Source: Chrysoporthe austroafricana (taxonomy: Eukaryota; Ascomycota; Sordariomycetes; Diaporthales; Cryphonectriaceae). Taken from it: a stretch of DNA of 64,000 nucleotides. The translations under genes and the position numbers were made by a program. The notes below the pieces were generated by a model, which was given only the letters and a program-made list of their open reading frames with translations, was not told the origin of the DNA and did not search any database. This document shows, piece after piece, positions 31,664 through 43,298 of this stretch. Position 1 is the stretch's first letter; each line of letters begins with the position of its first letter. The stretch covers positions 2,542,001-2,606,000 of the forward strand of contig JYIP02000008.1 in NCBI GenBank assembly GCA_001051155.2, given 5' to 3'.

Positions 31664-33255
31664 GTCGTCTCACTCTGGAAGGGAGGGTTGTGGAGTCTTG
31701 GTGGTATGAAGGGGTAAGCCAGATCCGATGAGGGTGCGAATTCGAGAGGCAGATGCACTTCCCAGATCATGCCCCTGTTGTCTGATCCGCAACCCTAGCC
31801 CCCTTCCCCATCAATTGGCCAATCAGAGTCGGCATCGAGTCTCACATCAACAACTATTAGTGTGTATAACCCCTCAGCCTCGCCGCGACTCTATCCTCCC
31901 AGCCTCGCTGTAGATTAGTCACATGTCCTGTGGCAAACCACACTGGGTCAAGTCAAGACCCCAACAGCTCTCCGCAGATGGCTCTTCCCTTGGGCTCATG
32001 GTGCTTTTAGAGTGTTTCGATGTCTCATACTCGTGTCTTGGATCTTGAATCTTGCCAGGCAAAGAAGTGAACCCTTTTTCGGTGTAATTGCGTGCAGACA
32101 CAGACAATTGTGGGGTGGAGCGGATATAGGGCCAGGCACTTGGCAGCATTGAGACTCTTTTATCAACCTCCTTCGCGCTAGCCCTTGACTGCCCTATCTG
32201 CTTCTGCATGCCCTCCTGCCCTCCTGCCCTGGCCAAGGCATGCCCTCTTCTCCTATGCTCAGGCTAACAACTCAGAGTACCAGAGCCCCCAGCTCAGAAT
32301 TGAGTAGAGCGGTCACAAACTATTTTGAGTCTGGTCTTCTTCACTTCTCACCAGCCTTCTCAGCTTGGAGCGCTCGACCATTACGAAGTTCTTGAAGCTC
32401 CGACATTTTCTCTTTTACCAAACTCATCTTCTAAGGCTCTCATTCCACTAAGACCCACACTGGTAAACGCATTTAGCCAACCCTACTTCTAGCATCGGAT
32501 CGAAGGAAGGTACGTAACGAGAGGAGAGCGGAGCTTGCCCTTCTGCTAGAAAAGACACGAGTTACCAATTACCCTGAAGTCATCTTACAAGCCTACCGCA
32601 AGTCTCACGATCCCCCCTCCTCTCTTGCGTCTCGAGCCAAACGAGTTTGACAAGGCCCTAAAGAAGATTTCCCTACAAGCAAATACGGTAGCCACTGGAT
32701 ACATACATCACCTAGAAGAGGCGCGGCCTTGGAAGTTGGATGGTTACAGCTCACGAACTTGTCCAGACGTCATAAAAGCAACCTCATCCAGAACGGCAGA
32801 AGCTTCTGGCTCAAGTACGCAGCACTCTTCACGCTCAGGGCAACCCAAGGTATGAATTTCCGTTTTCTCATCATGGAAACCCTCCTCCTCATTCCGACGT
32901 ATGGTCTTGTACTGCCTTGAGGACATCGTTATCAGCACACCTCCCAGAAAGTATTCCCTCGTCCAGACGACACCTTCCATTAATCGCATTCCCCTCTGAC
33001 CGTCTTTCTCTTCTGTCCTCCTGATCCCTATCTTCCCATCTCTGACCTCTCCTACCATCTCTCCTTCTACCTTCCACCCTTTTGCCTTTCCACTCTTCCA
33101 CTATCCGTTCTGTAATTATCCAGAATCAGCGCTTTTACTCAACATACCGCCTATCATCAGCCTCTGGTCCATACGGCCACATTTCTTGTCGGCATCACGC
33201 TTAGAGTCCTTGCTCATAGCTACAAGCTGTTTGGTCCTGACTCTTCTTAGCCAAG
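31664..33255. other. 1.6 kb without a confirmed gene
   Basis: On the plus strand about 32550-32850 an open frame encodes a hydrophilic segment (including FDKALKKISLQANTVATGY) bounded by possible splice sites. It is a weak exon candidate with no recognised family. Elsewhere only short frames are seen. Pyrimidine-rich sequence at 33000-33110 probably belongs to the promoter of the SNF2-like gene. Confidence 0.3.
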
Positions 33256-36200
33256 ATGTCTTCACCCAGCAACAAGCGACCTGCGTCGCCCACGCCGTCA
33301 GCCTCGGCACCATTCAAGCGCCACAAATCGCAAGAGCCGGTCCCACCGGCGTCAGCTCCACAGAAGGAAGCCACGCAGGGGGCTCAGGAAAACACCTCTT
33401 CACCTCCCGAGGGCCAATCACGAAATAAGTCAGCTAGATCACCATTTTTCGTTGAATTGGACGACGAGCTATCCGATACGGAACCCGAACCTCTCGATGA
33501 CGAAGCGCAGGAACAGCAATACCCTGAAGCCCTTTATCACAATATTGGAAGTGCGGAATACTACCTCGAGAAGCTCACTTTATCACCTAACCCGACAGGG
33601 TACTTCTCAAGGGACCTGCGCCAAAGCGGCTATGACACCAGGCCGCGGATGCAGCCTCAGGAGCGGAAAGAATTGATGGATGATTTAGCAGGGCGTCTTG
33701 GGGAAACCCACAGCGCAAGCTTTCAAACAGAGAACCTTAGATGTCCCTTCTCTGCAGCAGTCGACAGCTTACCTACAGCGGCTGAACTTCTTGGCCTCAG
33801 CTTAAGCGACAGCTTGGAAGGTCTCGGCATTTCGCCTTCCTCACCGCTTCGGCTAAGGCCAGACCAAGTCCAAAATGTTGCGTTCATGGTAAAGAATGCT
33901 CAGGGACCTTTGAAAGGAGCAGTCAACGCCAATAGTCATGGCACCGGGAAGACTGTGGAAACTTTGGCTGCTGTCTTCTTCCTCGCTAATCGGCGGGCAC
34001 AAGACGACGACTCTCAGATGCACAAAGCCACTTTGATCCTCTGTTCGCATCAACGACTACGGAGCTGGAAAAATACCCATTCCAAGTTCTTTGCGAATCT
34101 GCTCCATCTTCGCTTCCTTACCAAATATGTTGAACCATACCAGGAGAGTATGGTAATTCAACCGACGGTAGGGGCACTTGTCGCATTTCTAGAGAGCCTT
34201 GATCCCACAAATCCAAACACAAGCAGCACCATTATAATTTCTACTTACAACGAATTCGTGGACCACTTCTTGGTCGAAAGAGAGCCAGATAAGGTTCTAA
34301 GAGAGAAGAGACTATCGAATCGAGGCTCTCAGCTTACCGAAGAGTGGCGCGATGCTATCAATACAGCTCGTAAGCCCAAGCATTTTGATCTTCTCCTGTC
34401 TACAGACATCATTGGGACATTGATCGCGGATGAGGCGCATGAGATCAAAGATCCCACGTCTCAGAGGTCACATGCAGCCTATTTGATAAATGCAAATATC
34501 AACTTTCTACTCACAGCTTCCCCTGTCCCCAACAAAGTCTCCGATTTCCGAGGCTTGCTATTCACTCTTTTCAAGCCAATGGAATGGCGCTTGAAGTGGC
34601 CTACAAGGCTGCGTTCTTCTGGAATCCTCAATATGTACGAGGACTCATTCGACCCATTCAAGTCAAATCTGGTTCCCGGAAAACTAGCCGCTGAATACAA
34701 AGAGGCCCTCAAAAATGGTCAACATTTATGGCGTCTGAATCCCCATGCCTATCGATGGCTTGGTCATCAGGAGGATTTTGGCGCCGATTTCTCCCGCATT
34801 GTTCTCGGCTCAATATTTCGAATATGCGTATTACGACGAGATCCGGCATCGATAATTCAGCTTCCACACGGTCGCCAGATCACAGTCGGCGAGCTCATAC
34901 GCATTCCACCAGTTGCGATCCGGACTATCAAACTCGAGATGACAGATAAAAACGCTGAGATCTATAATTATAGGACCTCTCGCTGGTTCAGTAAGATCCA
35001 TCGAACACCTAGCGACGGCAGCGTAAAGACTGCCTCTCGTGTGTTCAGCGGTAATGAGATTCCCAAAGCCGATTTCGACAGACATATTGACGCGCATTTG
35101 GATTATATGACTGCGGATCCTGGTCTAGCAGACCTCCTTCGTCTTCACCGGCCGAGCCTGTCCGCCGATCGGGATCCTTTCGAACACCCTGCAGTGTTTG
35201 ATCAGATACTGGACTACTTCACATTAACTGCTGATAACACTGACGCGGGCATGTCATTCTACTATAGAATGACGAGGCTGGCATCTCACCCGCAAATGCC
35301 ACCCAAGAGCAGATTGGCCATGATTCGGCATATTGTCCGTCGATCCCCCAAACTGCAATGGCTCCTTCGACATCTAGAGCACCGGAAGGAGGCTGGGGAG
35401 AAGGTCGTGGTGTACTGCGTCCACCCATATACGCAATTCATCATCGAGGGTCTCTGTGCAATGGCAGAGTTCGACTTCCTCTCCCTGAGGTCGAAGCATG
35501 ACATCTGCAATGTCAGATATGGGGTAGTAGATGACTTTAACAATCGTAACAATCGGTTTGATTTCATCCTTAGCACGATGCGCGTTCTTGGTCACGGCGT
35601 CGAGCTGCACTACGACTGCAACAATATGGTCATTTTTGAAATGCCCGATAACATCCCCACGATGCTGGAAGCAATCGGTAGGATCCATCGCATTGGCCAG
35701 AAGAAGCTTCAAAATGTGTTCTTGGTAACCCTAGCAAAGTCTTACGACGATTATACCATCCACCGACAATTTCGCAAACATGCTATCGCGTTGTTGGCAA
35801 CAGGTGTGCTGAGTCCAGAGCTCGATATGTTCGTGCAGGCTGAGAGAAAGATATACGAGAGGTTCAAAGATAGCGATGAAGGCAGACAGGCTTACCGTAA
35901 AGCAAAGGAAGATCAAGGCCCTCAGCCACCGCCGGATTATCAGATAGACCAGATCCTGGCTGCTGGTGAGCTGATCCGACGGCAGCTCAGTGCAGAACAT
36001 AACAGGAGCTTCATTCGGTGGAAATACTACAGGAGAAAGATTATTTTGGGGTTCGGAGAAAGGATTGTTTTCGTATCCGCTATGGATCTCCCCAGCTTCG
36101 CAGCCGAGAATTTCGAGGAGTATACCGCGCGGGGTCAGCGCATTATCGCGGATATTAGCACAGACCCAGCGCCGCAGCATGAGCACAGTAAGCCAGACAG

Positions 36201-36454
36201 AGGAAACCCCCAATCCACCTCGAACGAGCAGCAACCAGGTGGCGGCGAGCGACCTCAGCAGCCTGGTGAGAAAATCCACGGATCCTGAGCCACGAACCCC
36301 AGGTCAACCGGACGCACAGAGCTCTCAAGAGAGTGCACAAGAAGCGCGACCGGTCAACGAAGAGCAGGCACAAGGGCCGCCTGAGAAGTCCAAAGATGAT
36401 GCATCGGGGACTTCAGACGCGAATGACGGGCAGCAAGGTGGCTCAACGGCGTAA
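33256..36454 (+). CDS. Highly divergent SNF2-like ATPase
   Basis: A main exon open for 1010 codons (33256-36288). A 37-base intron (36266-36302, GTGAGA…CCCCAG) would replace the last few residues and carry the same disordered Gln/Pro/Ser-rich tail on to 36454 (1053 residues). Residues 1-90 are disordered and basic. Motif I is SHGTGKTVET (H228-T233) in place of the usual DEMGLGKT. Motif II is ADEAHEIKD (D392). Motif III is LLTASPVPN rather than LSGTP. Motif V is VLGHGVELH and motif VI AIGRIHRIGQ, so both lobes are present. This suggests a working ATPase far from Snf2, Rad5 or Mot1. No chromodomain, bromodomain or RING is seen. The role is unknown, and nuclear DNA translocation is inferred from the fold. 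Confidence 0.75.
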
Positions 36455-37531
36455 TAAATGCGGTGGTTTTGCTTCGGCCACCACTGACATCTCGAAACAG
36501 ACAGCAGCGTAGCGTGGCAATGCGCTGGGAGTGGCATTTTCAAATGGTTGACTGCAAAAAGGGTATTTGGAGAGTTTTCTGTTGGGGGCGGGGGGCGACT
36601 TTGGTCAGCGAGGCTTTATTTGAGGTGAACTGCAGGCTTACCATGGCGACGGCGCCTTTAAGGTCTACGATGCTCTGCGATGCTTTGCAAGGATATGGGT
36701 TCGAATTGGCATGGAGGACTGGCTATCTACGCTTTAAGGTAAAACGCCTTCGTCGCCATACCAAAGCCCGGATTTTCTGCTCAAATATCGGTGTCGGGCT
36801 CTGGTGGAAGCTGGCACGACGAAGATAGACCGGCAGATAATGCCCGGTGTTGCAATGCGATGCTTTTATTACAAGACTATTCGCTGATTCCAATGCTTGA
36901 CCGAGATCCAGACATGCTATCACACAAGGGAAAAAAGGGCAAGGGCATGATATACGGGACGATAGGTTAGAGGTTGTAAGGAGGAATGCTAAACATTTCC
37001 AGAGCATCTTTGCCTCGATCACCGTACGATCTAATGCGCAAAGATTATGTTTTAACAGCCTCCGTCAGACACTGACTGACTATCCTTCTATTTTGCCGAG
37101 CGCCTTGGGCAGGTTCCCACTTCCATTCTCTCCGGCCTCGGGTTGTCATCCCCCACGGGGCCCCAGACCAATGTTTGCGTGGGAAAGACGCTCCACCGCC
37201 GGGGTTCTCCTCACTTGTGGAGCACTGCTGGAGCTTTGCGTGGTGAGGACTCACAAGAAACCCACTTGCTTCTGGTTCGTTTCTGCTTATCGGGTAAATT
37301 GTCACGCTAAGCTGATCACCTGGGCCCTTAGAGGTATGTACCATTGATCCTTGGGGTGGTGTACTGCCTGAGCCCCGGTTATGAAAACATATGCATCTTC
37401 CGGCCCGTCTTCCCCCTTGCCTATGCTGCCCAAGCATCCGCGCGCGCCGTCTTTGACGACCCGGCCAGACACGCTTGGAGTTATTAAGACTGCTTGTTAT
37501 TGTGTTCTGTTTGATTCGCCTAATCTATGAA
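36455..37531. other. 1.1 kb spacer without a supported gene
   Basis: Short frames only, none with a motif. Should include the 3′ UTR of the SNF2-like gene and the promoter of the transporter. Confidence 0.4.
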
Positions 37532-39078
37532 ATGGACAAGCCGCCGCAAGTACACAAACTCGGCGGGGCTGGCACTCAGGAGATCGCCGTCGAGGATGTG
37601 GAATTAGGGTCCAAGGAGGCAAGTCCCTGATTGTCAGAATAGAGCATAGGAGCTCCTCTCTTTGCTAACCAGCGCACTCCATGCAGGGCTTCCCTTCTGC
37701 CCAAATACCAGTCTCGGCAGCTGCTGAGCGAGCACTGATATGGAAGCAAGACAAGCGCATCGTTCCCCTCTCTGCCGCCATCTACCTGCTCTGTTATCTG
37801 GATCGCAGCAACATCGGAAACGCAAAGACCTTAAACGCGTCGAGCCACCAGGATCTGCTGTCAGAGACACACATGACTGACTATCAGTACACGATAACCC
37901 TCATGATCTTTCTTGTGGCGTATGGATTGTTCGAAGCCCCATCAAACTTCCTTCTCAAGAGACTACGACCCTCGCGATGGATAGCCTTTTTAATGCTGGG
38001 TTGGGGTTCTTGCTCAATGGGTCTCGCCGGAGCACGCAACTACGCTACTGTGACGGTTGTCCGCTTCCTCCTCGGAGTGTTCGAAGCGGGTCTCTTTCCT
38101 GGCCTGGTGTACTATCTCACCTTCTGGTACAAGTCGAACGAGCGCAGCATACGGGTAGCCTTCATCCTCGCGAGCGCAACGCTTGCAGGCACGTTTGGCG
38201 GAGCCATCGCCTATGGCGTCGGTCACATCAACCAGGCCCACGGCCTGTCCGCCTGGCGCTGGCTGTTCATCATCGAGGGAGCTCCGTCCTGCCTCTCGGC
38301 GCTCTTCGTGCTGTTCTTCCTCCCGGACTACCCAGAGACCGTCAGCTGGCTGTCGGACGACGAGCGGGAACTAGCACTCAGACGTCTGTCTGTTGAAGGG
38401 AGCAAGGGGCTGCATGAATCTGACTGGTGGCATGATGCCAGATCAACCCTGGCCGACGGGAGGCTGTGGGCTCACTACGCCATCTACTTCGGCATCTCCG
38501 CGCCGTTCAGCAGCCTCTCCCTCTTCACGCCGTCGATCACGGTAGGCCTCGGCTACGAGAACCTCGAGGCGCAGCTCATGACCGTCCCGCCGTACGCAGT
38601 CGCCTACGTCGTCCAAATCCTGGTGTCCTGGTCCGCGGACTACTTCGACGCCCGAGCACTGCACTCGGCAGCCAGCGCGACCGTGGGGGCCTGCGGATTC
38701 CTGGCGTCGGCCGTCCTGCCGGCCGATGCCTACTCGCACCGCTACGGCTGCCTGATCGTCGCGGCAGCAGGCGCGTTCGCCTGCATCCCTCCCCTCCTCG
38801 GGTGGCTGTCTTCCAATATCTTCAGCACCGCGTCGATCGGTCTCGCCATTGCCCTCAACATCGGGCTTGGCGGGGCCCCTGGGCAGATCTTGGGGACGTG
38901 GATCTACAAGGCCGACGAGGCCGCTATCGGCTATCCGACTGGGCACTGGACCAACGCTGGGCTGCTTTTCTTTGTGGCAGTTGGGTGTGTCCTCCTGAGG
39001 GTATACTATGCATGGCAGAACCGCAGATTGATGGCAATGAGGGGAGGCGACGGGGAGACCAGGCTTTACAAGTACTAG
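37532..39078 (+). CDS. MFS transporter, anion:cation symporter family (Dal5/Tna1-like)
   Basis: I start this gene at ATG 37532. A 29-codon first exon (37532-37618) is joined through a 68-base intron with a GC donor (GAG|GCAAGT … TGCAG|GGC) to 37687-39078, giving 492 residues. Starting at the in-frame ATG 37681 instead would use part of the acceptor as code. Family signs are LCYLDRSNIGNAK in helix 1, APSNFLLKRLRPSRW, FLLGVFEAGLFPGLVYYLTFWY, AWRWLFIIEGAPS and the FFLPDYPETVSWL linker, then PPYAVAYV and GAPGQILGTWIYKADEA. Yeast relatives carry allantoate, nicotinate, biotin or pantothenate with protons; the substrate here cannot be told. It should be a plasma-membrane protein with 12 helices. 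Confidence 0.85.
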
Positions 39079-39615
39079 GACGTGTGGGAAAGCCGTTTGC
39101 AAGGGTAAATTACAGAAAGGGGCATTCTGTACATGCTTGTATGCTGGATGTTTTGCCCTAGAACAACCGCAACTCACCCTCTGGACCAGGGGACAAAGCT
39201 CCCTCGCCATAGGATGACACTTGCTGAACAATTGCAGACGATTTTCTGTTGAAACGGTGTTTATGAACAAGGTTTGACTTCATCCATCACAGTAAATCGG
39301 ACAGCCAGAATGACTCAAATCAACGTGGACTGTGTGAGTGTGGTTGCCTGGGAGCACGTGATACGTGGTACGCGATTATCCGAGCACCGTGCGAGCATAA
39401 TGCGAGACTAGGTGGCTGCTGAGGCTTAAGGATGACCCACCCAGATCGAAATATAAAAGAGGCACCTCACCCCTCCAATTCACCTGTAGATTGCACGCAC
39501 CTTCATCCCAGCCACCTGCTCTCGAGATCATAACCAGAACCACGCAAGCACCCCGAGCTTCCGGTCGACTAGATCCTCATCAGACCACTCAACATCAGAC
39601 CTCTCAACATCAACA
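39079..39615. promoter_or_regulatory. Promoter region of the rvt-like gene
   Basis: A clear TATA box, ATATAAAAGA, lies at 39451-39460, about 155 bases before the ATG. CACGTG-type E-box sequence occurs near 39355. Upstream of this is the transporter's 3′ UTR. The intact promoter argues that the degenerate rvt-like gene is still expressed. Confidence 0.5.
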
Positions 39616-42480
39616 ATGTCAGGCAGTGTCTTCTCGGGGACTCTTCAGGAGATCACGAACACGAAGCTTGACGAGTTATCAAAGCATAGAACGACGTTCG
39701 AGGAGGCTAAGGAAGCTGTCCTCTTGTCCATCAGGACTGTACCGGATCCTGTCCAGAGGCTTACGGTCCTCATCGATGGTGTCATGAAGTGCTTTGACGG
39801 CGTAAAGACGGACAAACAGCTTAGGGTCATCAATCCTAATGCCACCAGCCTCAACGTGAAGCTATCCAACGCCGACCGCTTTGTTGCGCTAGCGCGTCAT
39901 GACCCTTCGATTTCCGAGAAGACCCTCGACGACCTCGAGAAAGCACTGATTCGTGAACTCGAAGTGCAGTCGCAAAAGTATCGGTATGCCACGTTGTATG
40001 GCAAGCTTGTCACGGAGTGGCTTGCTGGCGATCAGAACAAAGGTGCCAGCAGCATTCAAGATGACGAGGGTGATGACATTGAGATGGTGGATGTTGGCAG
40101 CGCCGCCAAGTTGAAGTCGAAGGAGGAGTGGGAGAACAAGGTCTTCGAGCGGGCAGATGTCGACGTGGAGAATCTGCGCCACTACTTGCACAACCTCTTC
40201 GGCTCAACTGGAGCCTCTGGGGACGAGGTGGCGAAGGAGAAGCAGCGAGCTCTCAAGCACCTCAGAACAGAGGTTGGAAATTTCGAGCGAGAACTATCCA
40301 AACCTCGTCAGTTTAACCATGCAAATCTCAAGTGGGCGATTGATGGCCTCATGGCCTCTGAGCTCATGTCGAATGAGCAGCGCGAGGTGCTCAAGGACTT
40401 CAAGAGCAACGGGGCGATCCTATCCGAAGTCGCCGACGTCCTCAACATGCGCATTTCCGCCCTCAAGTCATGGGACTGGGGCCCGGCCGGCGTTCCCATT
40501 GAGCAGCGCCGGAAGGTCAGCGGCGTCTTCAGCGTGCACATGCACGAGGATCTACTCCAGGCTATCTTTCTTCAGTACATTGGTGTCAAATGGTCCGTGT
40601 TTCTGAAAAAGGCATTCACCACCTTCAGAAAGAGCAGCGCCTGGTCCGATCTTGCGAAGGGCATGTCCTTCACAGAGATGAGACGACTCGAATATTACGT
40701 TGGCCCTGTACGTCGACGTCGCGGTTTACAGAAGACGCGCCAGAGGCTATATTTCACTCACTACTTTGTGGCTAAACTTTTACGAGGTATCGATACTGTG
40801 ATTGAAGCAGCGGACGGTGAAGTCGAGGCAGACTACTCTCTATTCAGCGCAGAATTCAGGGCGGACGGGCCTGTCAAGAAGCGGAAATTAGCTGCGAAGC
40901 GCCACAGGATGATCGCTCCAGCTGAGGACGAGGACCAGAGTGAGGATGAGGACAGCGACGAAAATGCAAAGACACCAGTTGCGGCGAAACAGCAACTGCT
41001 TCACCTCCTATCGACCGAGATCGCGATCAATACGAAGCTCCATGGCGAGCTTACCGCTTTCCATGCTGTCCTTGCCGATGCCGAGACTTCATTGCCCCAC
41101 GATACTATCATCACTGTTCTCGAGTACTTTGGTGTGTCTCCAGGCTGGCTCGACTTCTTTTTGAAGTTTCTTCAGGTGCCTCTCAGGTGGGATGACGATG
41201 TATCCACGAAGACCCAGCAGAGAGGCGTTCCCGCCTCACACGTTCTCAGCGACGTTTTCGGGGAGGCAGTTCTCTTCTGCCTCGACTATGCTGTCAACCA
41301 AGCAGCGCTTGGACAACCGCTCTGGCGTCACGGGGGGGACATGTGGTTTTGGTCATCAAACCATGCAACGGCTGTGACTGTCTGGGACACTCTAGAGACT
41401 TTCGTCTCAATGACGCGCATTTCTACTAACGATAAAAAGTGCGGCGCCGTCCGAGTTGCCGGTGATAGAAGCAAAGATCTGCCGCTCGACCAAGCCCTGC
41501 CGGATGGCCAGATACGGTGGGGTTTCCTCGTGCTGTCGCCGCGGACAGGACAGTTCGAGGTCGACTCGAAGATGATAGATGCTCACATCGACGAGCTTCA
41601 GAAGCAACTGATGGAAAAGAAGCATAGCGTACTTTCTTTCATCCAAACTTGGAACGCCTATGTCGGGACGTTCTTAACAAGCAACTTCGGAAAGCCATGC
41701 AATTGTTTCGGACGGGCTCATGTTGACGCTATGCTTGCAGCACACCAGCGCGTTCAGCGCCGTATCTTCCCAGGTAATGCAGATACTGGTCTTGGGACCG
41801 CCTCCAGCATCGTTGAATACCTCAAGACCGCAATCGCGGAGCGTTTTGGAATCACGGACATGCCCGATGGCTACTTTTACTTCCCGACGGATCTGGGGGG
41901 CCTCGACCTTCAATCTCCTTTCATCCCACTACTGCAGATACGCGACTCAGTCTTGCGTTCTGATGACGATCTATTTGAAGAGAGGTTTGAGGCTGAGCGC
42001 AGTGCCTATAACCGCCTCAAGCAGCGCTTCGACAACGAGATCAGCGAAAAGCAGCGCTACGGCCTCAACGAGTCCTCCGACTGGATGCCCGAGTCTAAGC
42101 ACGACCAGGAGAATTTTATAAGCTTTGAGGAATTTGTCCACTATTACCGCGAGGATCTGGGTATCGTCTCTGACGCGACGAACGATTTGTCCAATATGGA
42201 CACCATTTTCGAAAAGCTCATGGAGGAGCCAGCGCAGACAAGCATCGGTGTCAACCCCGACTCCCAGTGTTGGAACGCACTGGTCAGTTTAGAGCCAAAC
42301 CACAGCGCCCCTATCGGAAGTCACTGGAGTTCAATGACGCCTTATTGGAGATGGATTACGGCGATGTACGGGTCCGAGATCCTGGAAAGGTTCGGGGGCT
42401 TGAACATTGTCGATCGGGGGCTCCTGCCCATGGGGATGGTTGGGCTTTTCAGGGAGAAGCGAGTAAGTTGGCTGGGCTGA
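39616..42480 (+). CDS. rvt: rvt-type cellular reverse-transcriptase-like protein with replaced catalytic Asp
   Basis: One uninterrupted exon of 954 codons. The order of blocks is that of the single-copy rvt genes of fungi (Gladyshev and Arkhipova): a long helical N-terminal region, basic fingers with YVGPVRRRRGLQKTRQRLYF, a nuclear-type basic stretch (PVKKRKLAAKRHR), motif A region (FHAVLADAETSLPHDTI), motif B (RGVPASHVLSDVFGEAVLF), motif C (LWRHGGDMWFW), motif D (TRISTNDKKCGAV), and the conserved end ERFGGLNIVDRGLLPMGMV. By alignment with [FY]-x-D-D and with CDFSDFYPS-type motif A, the catalytic Asp positions hold Val485 and Gly574; only D575 remains. Motif assignments are from memory. The reading frame is otherwise perfect, and no LTR, integrase or RNase H flanks it, so it is not a live retroelement. 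Confidence 0.75.
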   Translation: MSGSVFSGTLQEITNTKLDELSKHRTTFEEAKEAVLLSIRTVPDPVQRLTVLIDGVMKCFDGVKTDKQLRVINPNATSLNVKLSNADRFVALARHDPSISEKTLDDLEKALIRELEVQSQKYRYATLYGKLVTEWLAGDQNKGASSIQDDEGDDIEMVDVGSAAKLKSKEEWENKVFERADVDVENLRHYLHNLFGSTGASGDEVAKEKQRALKHLRTEVGNFERELSKPRQFNHANLKWAIDGLMASELMSNEQREVLKDFKSNGAILSEVADVLNMRISALKSWDWGPAGVPIEQRRKVSGVFSVHMHEDLLQAIFLQYIGVKWSVFLKKAFTTFRKSSAWSDLAKGMSFTEMRRLEYYVGPVRRRRGLQKTRQRLYFTHYFVAKLLRGIDTVIEAADGEVEADYSLFSAEFRADGPVKKRKLAAKRHRMIAPAEDEDQSEDEDSDENAKTPVAAKQQLLHLLSTEIAINTKLHGELTAFHAVLADAETSLPHDTIITVLEYFGVSPGWLDFFLKFLQVPLRWDDDVSTKTQQRGVPASHVLSDVFGEAVLFCLDYAVNQAALGQPLWRHGGDMWFWSSNHATAVTVWDTLETFVSMTRISTNDKKCGAVRVAGDRSKDLPLDQALPDGQIRWGFLVLSPRTGQFEVDSKMIDAHIDELQKQLMEKKHSVLSFIQTWNAYVGTFLTSNFGKPCNCFGRAHVDAMLAAHQRVQRRIFPGNADTGLGTASSIVEYLKTAIAERFGITDMPDGYFYFPTDLGGLDLQSPFIPLLQIRDSVLRSDDDLFEERFEAERSAYNRLKQRFDNEISEKQRYGLNESSDWMPESKHDQENFISFEEFVHYYREDLGIVSDATNDLSNMDTIFEKLMEEPAQTSIGVNPDSQCWNALVSLEPNHSAPIGSHWSSMTPYWRWITAMYGSEILERFGGLNIVDRGLLPMGMVGLFREKRVSWLG

Positions 42481-43270
42481 TCACCCACAGTAACTTCCGG
42501 CATCTGCATTGCCGACATTTCGATTATACGGAGAATCATGGTTGATGCTATTTCTTTGCAAGTTGGGTCACATAATCAACAAGTATTCTTAAACGCGAAA
42601 GACTGGAAATTCTAGAGCAGATTGTCTAAGGCACGAAGATATGTATTTTAGAACCGCAAACTTCCTATGAATTGTGAAGTCGTCGGAGGAAAATTCAAAC
42701 ACATTCTGCTCCACCCAGACGAAGTTATTTGCCCGTACACCTTTGCTCATTACTGCGATTTGTCTGTCGGACTATTTCCTAGATGCTATGTTGCTATGAG
42801 CACAAACAGTACAACGGCCTTAGCAAAGTGATTCATTGCCGTCAATTATGATCACTTGCCTATTTTTTGTCACTCAAATTCGAAAAGTCAAACAGAGGGA
42901 ATAGTACTGATAGTCTGTTGCTGATGAGATAGAAAGTATGTATTGACATAGAGAGGATTGCGTAAGACTTGAGAATGGCAGACGTCTTCTCCGATTAGCT
43001 ACATGAAATACTGGACAAAGAAGCTAATGTCTACACTTACAAACTTCGTCCTCACCCTTCCCAGTAAAGAAAGCCACACAGAGGGGAATTTTCTTAGTCT
43101 CTCAGACTCAAGCTTAGGGCAAAGGTCTTCCTTCTCGTTGCTTGAACGAAAAAAAAAAAAAATGGAGAGGCTTCTCGGAACATTTGATCATTTCACGGTT
43201 GATACTCTTGATATATCACGAACCCTGAGCGTGTCTAGGGAAGAACATGCTCGGCAGCAAAATTCAAAAA
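42481..43270. other. AT-richer spacer before the tRNA gene
   Basis: About 790 bases, visibly richer in A and T than neighbouring coding DNA, with an A13 run at 43149-43161. No supported gene. Confidence 0.4.
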
Positions 43271-43293
43271 GGTGGCCGAGGATTCAAACCTCG
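43271..43293 (-). other. tRNA T-arm-like hairpin directly 3′ of tRNA-Ala
   Basis: On the minus strand, five bases after the tRNA-Ala 3′ end, CGAGG-TTTGAAT-CCTCG forms a five-pair stem with a seven-base loop, followed by GCCACC and then TTTTT (43270-43266), a Pol III terminator. This looks like the 3′ third of another tRNA (T-arm plus acceptor strand) with a near-consensus B box. No matching 5′ half is present, so it is a remnant or part of the tRNA-Ala trailer. Confidence 0.4.
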
Positions 43294-43298
43294 AATTT

